DNA of 5,706 nt, from contig PWUC01000165.1 of the NCBI GenBank assembly GCA_003562655.1, forward strand, positions 1 to 5,706, read 5' to 3'. The notes under the pieces were generated by a model. It saw only the letters and a list, made by a program, of their open reading frames with translations. It searched no databases and was not told the DNA's origin. Positions within the stretch are counted from its first letter, which is position 1; every line of letters starts with the position of its first letter. Of this stretch, positions 1 through 5,263 are shown piece after piece. Both the position numbers and the translations under genes were made by a program. Source of the stretch: Clostridia bacterium (GTDB lineage Bacteria > Bacillota_E > SLMV01 > PUMD01).

Positions 1-16
1 GACTGCTGAACTTCAC
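1..16 (-). CDS. Possible first codons of a further gene running off the left edge
   Basis: A GTG codon at 14-16 on the minus strand is preceded by a purine-rich AAGGGGGG run at 24-31, leaving seven bases between, which is a reasonable Shine-Dalgarno arrangement. The visible translation is only M-K-F-S-S and then leaves the window, so no function can be assigned. A TTG codon further upstream at 32-34 is in the same frame and could also serve as start. The call rests on the ribosome-binding-site geometry and on a possible promoter upstream at 90-119. It could be chance in such G-rich sequence. Confidence 0.3.
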
Positions 17-336
17 GAGCTCACCCCCCTTCAAGTGAGTCTGCTCCTGAAGAGAACACGACAGGGGTTTCACCGCAGGCCGCAGCGACCAGGTAGCATC
101 TGGGAAGAGACCTGTCAACGGGACGGTCGCGTCCCTCCCTGCCCCCCCGAGAGGAAACTGGGGGCTGCTCCCCTATGAGCTTGCCCCAGTCACACGGTGA
201 CTTGCATGGAATCGTCAGAACAGACCTGGCCCGGCTCGATGCAGGATCAATGCCCCGGAGTCCTCGAGCGGGATCACGTGGGGGGCTGACCTGAGCCAGC
301 CGCCGGGGCGAACAGGAGAGTCGCAGGGCTGAGGCT
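17..336. other. Intergenic stretch of about 320 bases with no convincing gene
   Basis: No reading frame here has protein-like composition. The one long open frame that crosses it on the minus strand is rich in Ala, Arg, Ser and Pro and lacks motifs. Visible structure: an inverted repeat AGTCAC-ACG-GTGACT at 188-202; a potential stem pairing GCCCCC at 141-146 with GGGGGC at 160-165; and a consensus-like TTGACA box at 114-119 on the minus strand. The stretch probably holds the end of the zinc-ribbon transcript and the control region of the gene that begins at the left edge. Confidence 0.5.
90..119 (-). promoter_or_regulatory. Weak candidate promoter for the left-edge gene
   Basis: On the minus strand a perfect TTGACA (-35) lies at 114-119. 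A poor -10 candidate, TACCTG, follows 18 bases later at 90-95, with a TG dinucleotide just before it as in extended -10 promoters. Transcription from here would give a leader of roughly 65 bases before the GTG at 16. Only the -35 is convincing; the -10 matches the consensus at just its first two bases. Confidence 0.25.
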
Positions 337-513
337 TCATCTCTTGCCCCATCTCCTGTTGAGACACCTCTCGCAGTACACCTCACCAATGCTCTCGACG
401 ACCCAGTCGGTGCGCCCGACGGGCATGGAGCACCCGTCAGGGGGACACGGCCTGTGAGGGCCATGAGGCTCCCGCTCTGCGGCCTGTGTCAGCACACCGA
501 TAAACCGGCCCAC
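337..513 (-). CDS. Small four-cysteine zinc-ribbon-like protein (58 aa), function unknown
   Basis: This short gene encodes 58 residues from a GTG start at 511-513 to TGA at 337-339. The cysteines form two pairs, Cys23-x4-Cys28 (in CPPDGC) and Cys47-x2-Cys50 (in YCERC), separated by 18 residues. That pattern is typical of a structural zinc ribbon or treble clef. The tail LNRRWGKR is strongly basic and the middle carries a hydrophobic/aromatic stretch (DWVVESIGEVY). Ribosome binding site and start geometry are excellent: GGGGAGG eight bases before GTG, with an in-frame TGA just upstream that limits the 5' end. Third codon positions are more GC-rich than in the competing frame. It follows the S9 peptidase by 99 bases on the same strand. 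I infer cytoplasmic zinc binding, perhaps with nucleic acid or protein partners; I do not recognise the family. Confidence 0.65.
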   Translation of the reverse strand: MGRFIGVLTQAAEREPHGPHRPCPPDGCSMPVGRTDWVVESIGEVYCERCLNRRWGKR

Positions 514-521
514 CTGCCTGT

Positions 522-528
522 CCTCCCC
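522..528 (-). promoter_or_regulatory. Strong ribosome binding site for the zinc-ribbon gene
   Basis: The minus strand reads GGGGAGG here, followed by eight bases and then the GTG start at 513. This is a near-ideal Shine-Dalgarno match and spacing. It decides the start of a gene that has no nearby ATG in a suitable position. Confidence 0.6.
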
Positions 529-579
529 TCAGCCTGCCAGCCCTGTCGACCAGGCAGATGCCATCAGACCCGCGCTTCG

Positions 580-607
580 GGGGGGAGGGGCATTGGGTCC
601 TCCCCCC
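580..607 (-). terminator. G-rich hairpin right after the peptidase stop codon, without a T tract
   Basis: Nine perfectly paired bases, GGGGGGAGG with CCTCCCCCC, enclose a ten-base loop and start five bases after the TAG stop of the S9 peptidase. Placement and strength fit a transcript-end hairpin that terminates or protects the 3' end. The bases that follow (CGAAGCGCGGG) contain no T run, so classical intrinsic termination is doubtful. It may instead be an mRNA-stabilising stem, or act with Rho. Confidence 0.45.
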
Positions 608-612
608 GACGA

Positions 613-2679
613 CTAGTCAGCCAGATGGTGTTCAAACCAGGCCAGTATACGCGCCATCCGGTCCTGCACGTGCCCGGGCTGTCTCAGGCCGTGGAATTCA
701 TCGGGGTAGCGAACCATGACCGCCTCTCTGCCCAGGTACCTGAGCGCGACATAGAACTCCTCGGCCTGGGCAACGGGGCAGCGCAGATCTCCCTCGCCGT
801 GCATGAGCATGACCGGTGTCCTGACCCGGTCGGCGAAGGCAAGGGGAGATCGCTCCAGCAGGTTTTCCGGGTTCTCCCACGGCGTGCCGCCGCACTGGTG
901 TTCACCAAAGTCGTAGCCGATGTCACTGGTGCCGAAGAAGCTGTGCCTGTTGGTGACCGGAGCCCCGATGATGGCAGCGGCAAACCGGTCCGTCTGCGTC
1001 ACAATCCATGAGCTCATGAACCCGCCGTAGCTCCATCCCATGACCCCGAGGCGGTTCTGATCGGCGATTCCGTCCTCAACCACCCGGTCGACTCCAGCCA
1101 TGATGTCCTCATAGTCGCCACCACCCCAGTCCTGCACCACCGCGTGGGCGAACTCCTGTCCGTAGGTCTGACTTCCCCTGGGATTGGTGTACAGAACCGC
1201 GACACCATTGGAGGCGAGAATCTGGGCCTGGAACATGAAGCCCTGTCCATATGCACCGTGGGGACCCCCGTGAATCAGGGTCACCGTCGGGTAGGCCTTC
1301 CCCGCTTCATAACCGTACGGTCGGAGGAGGAACCCCTCGACCGGGGTGTCATCGTGACTGCAGTAGTCGAACCGCTCGGCCGCCGAGACCCACACCTCCC
1401 GCATGAACTCCTCGTTCTCACGGGTCAGCTGGCGGATTTCACCATCGGCCGCCCGAAACCAGAGCTCCTCAGGCGTACAGGAACGGCCGGCCTGGTATAC
1501 CAGCCTTCCGTCCGGGCCGCGGCTGAAGGCCGGGATCACCCCATCCTCTGTTCCCAGGACCCGCTCAAGACTGCAGTCGGCTTCACACAGGCCGGCCCGA
1601 TACAGGTAGACAGAACCGCGGTCGGCGGCCAGGAAATGGAGTGCTCCCCCGCCCTGATCCCAGGCGAAGGGGGGAGCCGAGGACGCCAGGCCGACATCGG
1701 AAGCGATTCCCCCCAGGGGGCGGTCCAGGTCTCGGGTCAGGTGGCGCGCCTGATCCTGACTCGCCGGGCCGCCGCCGTCCGGGTCCACATCGATCACCCA
1801 CAGCCCGTTCGTCGTCGATCGACCATGCGAACCATCGTGCCCGGAAAAAGCGATCCGGTCCCCGTCGGGCGACCACAGGGGACTTGCAACCATTCCCGTC
1901 CCCCTCATCAGGTGGACCAGCCGGCCCGTAACCACGTCGACACCCCACAGATCCATCTCCAGCCGCCTGTCAGCATCCGGTCTTCTCAACGCAGTGAAGG
2001 CGAGCATCCTTCCGTCCGGGCTCCAGGAGGGAGGACCGAGGTGGTCATAATCGCCGTCCGTCAGGCGACGGGGTTCGGCCTCCGGGCCTTCAGGCCCGAC
2101 AGCTGCTGCGACAAAAAGGTGACTCCGCCTGTCACCAAAGAACCCCACGCCATCGAAACGGTAGCGGAGACGGGTCATGACCCCCACATCACCCGCCTCG
2201 TCATCCCCACCTGCTGCCTGCTTCACAGCCCGGGTCCGGTCACCCTCCGGGGCTCCAGCATAGGGAACCCAGTCCTCTGCCGGTTCAAAGACCCGCGCTG
2301 CGAAGGCCAGGGCTGAGCCGTCGGGCGACCAGGCGACGGGCCCCGAGGGAATCTGTTCGGTCTCCAGCCGCCAGGGTTCGCCGCCCGAGACGTTCATGAT
2401 CCACACCTGGCTCTTCCCCGACCTGTCTGAAAGGAAGGCAACCCGGCTGCCGTCCGGCGCCCAGCGGGGTGCTGTGTTTCTGTGTTTGCCCACCGTCAGC
2501 GGTCTCGATTCTCCCCCGGGCAGATCCATCAGATGCAGGTTCACATGTCTTTTGTTCTCCTCGGCATCCCTCGTCTCAACGCAGTAGACCAGTTTCTCTC
2601 CGTCCGGTGAGATATGGGGTTCTCCAACACCCCTGAAGCGGTGAAAATCCTCCGGTGCCAAGGCGCGTCTCTTTACCAT
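613..2679 (-). CDS. S9 family serine peptidase (acylaminoacyl-peptidase / prolyl oligopeptidase type)
   Basis: A complete 688-residue peptidase that would cleave short or N-acylated peptides in the cytosol; no signal peptide is visible. The N-terminal part is a beta-propeller with PD40/TolB-like repeats: SPDG-type turns at about residues 23-27, 73-77, 117-121, 219-223 and 269-273. The C-terminal third is the alpha/beta-hydrolase domain: HGGPH at 470-474 (oxyanion region), nucleophile Ser550 in GWSYGGF, Asp631 in GEGDLRCP and His663 in DEFHGL. The Ser-Asp-His spacing of 81 and 32 residues is normal for acylaminoacyl peptidases, and the length is typical. I chose the ATG at 2677-2679 because MVKRRALAPEDFHRF begins where family members usually begin. 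The frame stays open to a GTG at 2790, and an ATG at 2736 has GGAGG only two bases before it. Substrate specificity cannot be read from the sequence. Confidence 0.93.
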   Translation of the reverse strand: MVKRRALAPEDFHRFRGVGEPHISPDGEKLVYCVETRDAEENKRHVNLHLMDLPGGESRPLTVGKHRNTAPRWAPDGSRVAFLSDRSGKSQVWIMNVSGGEPWRLETEQIPSGPVAWSPDGSALAFAARVFEPAEDWVPYAGAPEGDRTRAVKQAAGGDDEAGDVGVMTRLRYRFDGVGFFGDRRSHLFVAAAVGPEGPEAEPRRLTDGDYDHLGPPSWSPDGRMLAFTALRRPDADRRLEMDLWGVDVVTGRLVHLMRGTGMVASPLWSPDGDRIAFSGHDGSHGRSTTNGLWVIDVDPDGGGPASQDQARHLTRDLDRPLGGIASDVGLASSAPPFAWDQGGGALHFLAADRGSVYLYRAGLCEADCSLERVLGTEDGVIPAFSRGPDGRLVYQAGRSCTPEELWFRAADGEIRQLTRENEEFMREVWVSAAERFDYCSHDDTPVEGFLLRPYGYEAGKAYPTVTLIHGGPHGAYGQGFMFQAQILASNGVAVLYTNPRGSQTYGQEFAHAVVQDWGGGDYEDIMAGVDRVVEDGIADQNRLGVMGWSYGGFMSSWIVTQTDRFAAAIIGAPVTNRHSFFGTSDIGYDFGEHQCGGTPWENPENLLERSPLAFADRVRTPVMLMHGEGDLRCPVAQAEEFYVALRYLGREAVMVRYPDEFHGLRQPGHVQDRMARILAWFEHHLAD

Positions 2680-2698
2680 GTAGTCCCGGGAAAATGAA

Positions 2699-2774
2699 CA
2701 GTGCCAGCCTGGCACTGCGGGCCCGCTCCCGGTCATCACCTCCGGATCGGATTTCGGTGCCGGGCAGGCACCGA
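2699..2774 (-). repeat. Two copies of an inverted repeat GTGCC-N5-GGCAC ahead of the peptidase
   Basis: Copy one is a perfect 19-base near-palindrome, CAGTGCCAGCCTGGCACTG, at 2699-2717. Copy two is TCGGTGCC-GGGCA-GGCACCGA at 2754-2774, with eight-base arms and a five-base spacer. Both share the core GTGCC-N5-GGCAC, and their centres (2708 and 2764) are 56 bases apart. They lie 20 to 95 bases upstream of the chosen start of the S9 peptidase. The arrangement suits either paired operator sites for a dimeric regulator or two RNA stems in the leader. If translation began at the more distant GTG at 2790, both would be coding sequence, which weakens the regulatory reading. Confidence 0.45.
2736..2743 (-). 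promoter_or_regulatory. Strong Shine-Dalgarno-like site misplaced relative to the peptidase start
   Basis: The minus strand reads GGAGGTGA, an almost perfect complement of the 16S rRNA tail, with an ATG overlapping its end at 2734-2736 only two bases after GGAGG. That spacing is too tight for efficient initiation, and the site is 57 bases upstream of the chosen start, which itself has no clear Shine-Dalgarno sequence. It may be fortuitous, may support an alternative start, or may have a standby role. Confidence 0.3.
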
Positions 2775-2826
2775 TCAGCTCGCGGGCCACACCGAGTGCT
2801 CAAAACGGCTACGTTCTGTATATTCC

Positions 2827-3081
2827 CTAAACGGGGTCATCTTCCTTCTCGCGGGGCTCTGATGTCAGAATGAGGGGAAAAGAGAGTCCAGTGCACCAGA
2901 CCGGGGGAGACTCCGCTGCCAGGACCGGACCCTGGATGTCCGGGATCTTTTTCTCAGTCGCAGATTCCCCTGGACCCAGAAGCAGGAGCAGGGCGCCCAG
3001 CAGAAGCAACACGCCGAGGACGGTCAGAACTCTGACGAGAGACATCTCGGCGAACCTGTTCCGACGCGAATTGGGACGCAT
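2827..3081 (-). CDS. Small single-pass membrane protein (84 aa), function unknown
   Basis: This 84-residue protein has a short basic N-terminus (RPNSRRNR, residues 2-9). A strongly hydrophobic, Leu-rich segment follows at about residues 15-35, then a polar tail of roughly 48 residues with one cysteine (Cys63) and an acidic end (EKEDDPV). By the positive-inside rule the tail would lie outside the cytoplasmic membrane. The segment could be an uncleaved signal anchor; no AxA cleavage site directly follows it, and it lacks a lipobox. I chose the ATG at 3079-3081 because GAGAGGTGAAGGTG precedes it closely and a good promoter lies 49 to 77 bases upstream; the frame stays open upstream but with poor composition. 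It sits between argS and the S9 peptidase on the same strand. I do not recognise a family. Confidence 0.6.
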   Translation of the reverse strand: MRPNSRRNRFAEMSLVRVLTVLGVLLLLGALLLLLGPGESATEKKIPDIQGPVLAAESPPVWCTGLSFPLILTSEPREKEDDPV

Positions 3082-3129
3082 TTTCACCTTCACCTCTCTT
3101 GATCTCCAGGTTGCAGAGCTCATGGATAA

Positions 3130-3158
3130 ACTATATTGCATTGCCGGAGCCACGTAAA
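3130..3158 (-). promoter_or_regulatory. Sigma-70-type promoter for the small membrane protein
   Basis: On the minus strand the -35 box TTTACG (3153-3158, four of six consensus bases) and the -10 box TATAGT (3130-3135, five of six) are separated by 17 bases. Transcription would start near 3123, giving a leader of about 42 bases that contains the ribosome binding site of the gene starting at 3081. It suggests this gene is transcribed separately from argS. Confidence 0.5.
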
Positions 3159-3183
3159 AGGGAATGTCATCCCCTCTCGGGGA
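3157..3183 (-). terminator. Possible argS terminator hairpin with a GAGA loop
   Basis: On the minus strand TCCCC-GAGA-GGGGA forms a five-pair stem closed by a GNRA-type tetraloop (3170-3183). The pairing can be extended outward past one bulged T. A pyrimidine-rich stretch ending in TTTT (3157-3160) follows about ten bases later. It lies 114 bases after the argS stop and just before the next promoter. The T run is not immediately adjacent, so it is at best a weak intrinsic terminator. Confidence 0.35.
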
Positions 3184-3296
3184 CAGCGATACGGAATCGA
3201 GTCTTTCAGGCTGAATACCGGTCACCATCGCCTCATGGCTTGCATTGCTTTGAGACTGCGGCAAATCATCGTCCCATACCAGGCATTACCACGCCC

Positions 3297-4979
3297 CTAC
3301 ATCCTGTCCGGAGCATCCACTCCCAGAAGATCCAGGGCCGAGGCCAGCACCTTCTGACAGGCTCTCACCAGATGCAGCCTGGCCACAGTCATCCGGGCAT
3401 CCGAACTCAATATCCTGCACTCGGTGTAGAAGATGTGAAAGGAAGCGGCCAGATCCAGGACATAGGAGGCAATGCGCTGGGGTTCGAGATTCTCCCCTGC
3501 CTGCAGCACTTCCCCGGGGAAGTCCCCGAGAAACCGGATCAGCTGGTGCTCTCGCGGATGCTCAAGAACGTGAAGAGACGCCCCCCGGTCCGCATCCGGC
3601 TCGATCCCTCTCCTTTCCGCCTCGGACATGATCCCCGAGATCCGCGCATGAGCATACTGGGCATAGTAGACGGGGTTGTCACTGGACTGGGCCTTGGCCA
3701 GCTCCAGATCAAAGTCCAGCGGTGAACTCGGCGAGCGCATGACGAAGAAGAACCGGGCGGCATCGGTGCCGACCTCGTCCAGGAGTTCCTCCATGGGTAC
3801 AAAGGTCCCGGCCCTCTTGGACATGCTCATTTCCGTGCCGTCGCTCAACAGACGCACCCACTGGGACAGCAATACGCAAAGGACATCGCCGGGGTAGCCC
3901 AGGGCGCGCAGGCCGGCCTGCATCCTCGCCACGTAACCGTGATGATCCGGCCCCAGGATGTCAATCAACCATTCATAGCCCCGCTCGAGCTTGTCGAGGT
4001 GATAGGCCAGGTCGGGCATAAAATAGGTGAAGGACCCATCGCTTTTGACCAGCACCCGGTCCTTGTCATCACCAAAGGCAGTGCTCCTGAGCCAGACCGC
4101 CCCGTCCTCGTCGTAGAGGTGGCCCCGCTCCCGCAGCAGGCCGAGAACTCGTTCCGGCCCGCCCTGGGCCCGGACCTCGCTCTCACGGTACCAGCGGTCA
4201 AACTCCACGCCGTACCTTTTCAGCAGCTCCCGCTGTTCCCTGATCAATTCCTCGGCGGCGAAGCGCCCCAGGACCTCGCGAGACATCCCCTGATCGCCGC
4301 AGGTCTGCAGGTATCGTCGGGCCAGGTCCATGACATATTCGCCGGGGTAGGCATCCCCGGGCAGGCTGACATCCTCGCCCTTCAGCTCTCGCACCCTGCA
4401 CTCCATGGACAGGCCCAGCCTGTTGATCTGCCCCCCGACATCATTCACGTAGTACTCGCTGTCGGCATCGTAACCGATCCGTCGCAAAAGCCGCCTCATC
4501 ACATCACCCAGGGCCGCAGAACGGGCCTGAACGACCACCAGGGGCCCCGTGGGATTGGCGCTGACAAACTCAACAAGAACCCGACGCCCTCCTCCGGTGT
4601 CCCAGCTGCCGTAGCTGTCTTCGGCATCTATCGCGGCGACAAGGTCGTACAGGTAGGCGTCGCTGAAGCGCAGGTTCACAAACCCCGGGCCGGCGATCTC
4701 AAGGCAGTCAAAATGCCTGCTGCCCTCGATCTGCGGGCCCATGACCCGGCAGAGCTGCTCCGCCAGTTTCCGCGGCGAGCAGCGCGCGAGCCCGGCCAGC
4801 ACCAGGGCAGCATTGGTGGCCAGATCTCCATGGTCAGGATCCCGGGGCTTCTCCACGATGACCGGCCTCTCGAGGGATTCTCCCGGAAGTCGTCCCTCTG
4901 AGACCAGGGTCTGCACTGCCTGCCCCACGATATCGCCGAACTTCTCCTGCATGCTCCAGTTGGACAGCACTGTCGTCAC
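3297..4979 (-). CDS. argS: Arginyl-tRNA synthetase with an altered HIGH motif
   Basis: This class I aminoacyl-tRNA synthetase joins arginine to tRNA-Arg in the cytosol. It has 560 residues, close to the usual 550-590. The N-terminal tRNA-binding (Add-N) domain covers about residues 1-85, with the typical DHGDLATN. The catalytic Rossmann core carries FVSANPTGPL and YYVNDVGGQINRLG, and SMSKRAG (residues 385-391) is the KMSKS-type loop. The DALR helical domain begins at about 440 and ends with LLGVDAPDRM. The oddity is at residues 148-153: the expected HVGHGR-type signature after ANPTGPL reads VVVQAR, in frame and with normal sequence on both sides. The GTG start at 4977-4979 has GAGG eight bases upstream and a promoter with TATAAT at 5013-5018. 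An ATG at 4952 is a less likely start because its GGAG is too close. It could be a specialised paralog, but no part of the protein is missing. Confidence 0.93.
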   Translation of the reverse strand: MTTVLSNWSMQEKFGDIVGQAVQTLVSEGRLPGESLERPVIVEKPRDPDHGDLATNAALVLAGLARCSPRKLAEQLCRVMGPQIEGSRHFDCLEIAGPGFVNLRFSDAYLYDLVAAIDAEDSYGSWDTGGGRRVLVEFVSANPTGPLVVVQARSAALGDVMRRLLRRIGYDADSEYYVNDVGGQINRLGLSMECRVRELKGEDVSLPGDAYPGEYVMDLARRYLQTCGDQGMSREVLGRFAAEELIREQRELLKRYGVEFDRWYRESEVRAQGGPERVLGLLRERGHLYDEDGAVWLRSTAFGDDKDRVLVKSDGSFTYFMPDLAYHLDKLERGYEWLIDILGPDHHGYVARMQAGLRALGYPGDVLCVLLSQWVRLLSDGTEMSMSKRAGTFVPMEELLDEVGTDAARFFFVMRSPSSPLDFDLELAKAQSSDNPVYYAQYAHARISGIMSEAERRGIEPDADRGASLHVLEHPREHQLIRFLGDFPGEVLQAGENLEPQRIASYVLDLAASFHIFYTECRILSSDARMTVARLHLVRACQKVLASALDLLGVDAPDRM

Positions 4980-5012
4980 AGGCACCACCTCATCGGTTTT
5001 TCTCTTCTGCCG

Positions 5013-5041
5013 ATTATATCAAAAGGAAGGTCACAGCTCAC
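5013..5041 (-). promoter_or_regulatory. Promoter of argS
   Basis: A perfect TATAAT (-10) stands at 5013-5018 on the minus strand. With a 17-base spacer the -35 would be GTGAGC at 5036-5041, which matches only three of six consensus bases. Transcription would start near 5006, leaving about 26 bases of leader that include the GAGG ribosome binding site (4988-4991). The geometry supports the GTG start at 4979. No T-box-like leader fits in so short a stretch, so tRNA-sensing attenuation is unlikely. Confidence 0.5.
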
Positions 5042-5046
5042 ACTCC

Positions 5047-5094
5047 TGAGCCGATCTGCAATGCACGTCGTCGGGGATCGGCGCGTCAGGCTCA
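5047..5094. repeat. Nested imperfect inverted repeat upstream of the argS promoter
   Basis: TGAGCC at 5047-5052 is complementary to GGCTCA at 5089-5094. Inside it CCGATC at 5051-5056 pairs with GATCGG at 5076-5081, so the two stems compete for two bases. The structure lies just upstream of the -35 of the argS promoter. It could be an operator or nothing more than chance in GC-rich DNA. Confidence 0.25.
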
Positions 5095-5184
5095 TCGGGT
5101 CCCCCTTCAGTGGCGTACTGTCAACGAGGACGGGCCCTCCCAGCCAGATCAACGGCATCGTCCCCTGTCCTGTAGAGCCGCTTA

Positions 5185-5252
5185 CCTGCCATGGCAGGAC
5201 ATGTGGGGCCCCACGGCCCCAGAGAAGGTGACGGCGGCCCTACGGTAGGGCC
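5185..5252. repeat. Cluster of three perfect palindromes between the permease gene and argS
   Basis: Three separate palindromes occur within 68 bases: CCTGCCATGGCAGG at 5185-5198, GTGGGGCCCCAC at 5203-5214, and GGCCCTAC-G-GTAGGGCC at 5236-5252. The middle one can also form a seven-pair stem with a four-base loop using 5204-5221. The last begins 11 bases after the permease stop codon on the minus strand, a normal place for a transcript-end hairpin. No T run follows any of them. They probably end or protect the permease mRNA; a repeated intergenic element of this genome is another possibility. Confidence 0.45.
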
Positions 5253-5263
5253 TCCAGCCGGAT

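Noticed and set aside
21..464. A 147-codon open frame on the minus strand covering the left part of the window
   Set aside because: Its product is rich in Ala, Arg, Ser, Pro and Gly without motifs, and its third codon positions are less GC-rich in the part that overlaps the four-cysteine frame. That frame has better cysteine spacing and a better ribosome binding site, so this one is treated as a shadow.
454..1011. A 185-codon plus-strand open frame over the peptidase C-terminus and the zinc-ribbon gene
   Set aside because: It runs antisense to the catalytic domain of the peptidase, and its translation shows no conserved pattern.
1144..2316. A 390-codon plus-strand open frame opposite the S9 peptidase
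   Set aside because: Long antisense frames are expected opposite genes with strong GC codon bias. The product has no recognisable domain, and the minus-strand gene has an intact catalytic triad and propeller repeats.
2811..2850. Promoter for the S9 peptidase around a TATACA box at 2817-2822 on the minus strand
   Set aside because: The -10 is only a partial match, and no acceptable -35 occurs at 16 to 18 bases upstream.
3052..3069. Twin-arginine signal in the small membrane protein (SRRNRF)
   Set aside because: The Tat consensus needs a hydrophobic residue two places after the arginine pair. Here that position is arginine, and the hydrophobic segment is long and very Leu-rich, so an ordinary membrane anchor is more likely.
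3939..4901. A 320-codon plus-strand open frame opposite argS
   Set aside because: It lies wholly inside argS on the other strand, has no domain-like features, and is explained by the codon use of argS.
4989..5046. T-box or other tRNA-sensing leader ahead of argS
   Set aside because: The TATAAT box places the transcription start only about 26 bases before the GTG, which is far too short for a T-box leader.
4976..5158. A 60-codon minus-strand open frame upstream of argS
   Set aside because: It overlaps the argS promoter and start region, and its product shows no motif or plausible domain.
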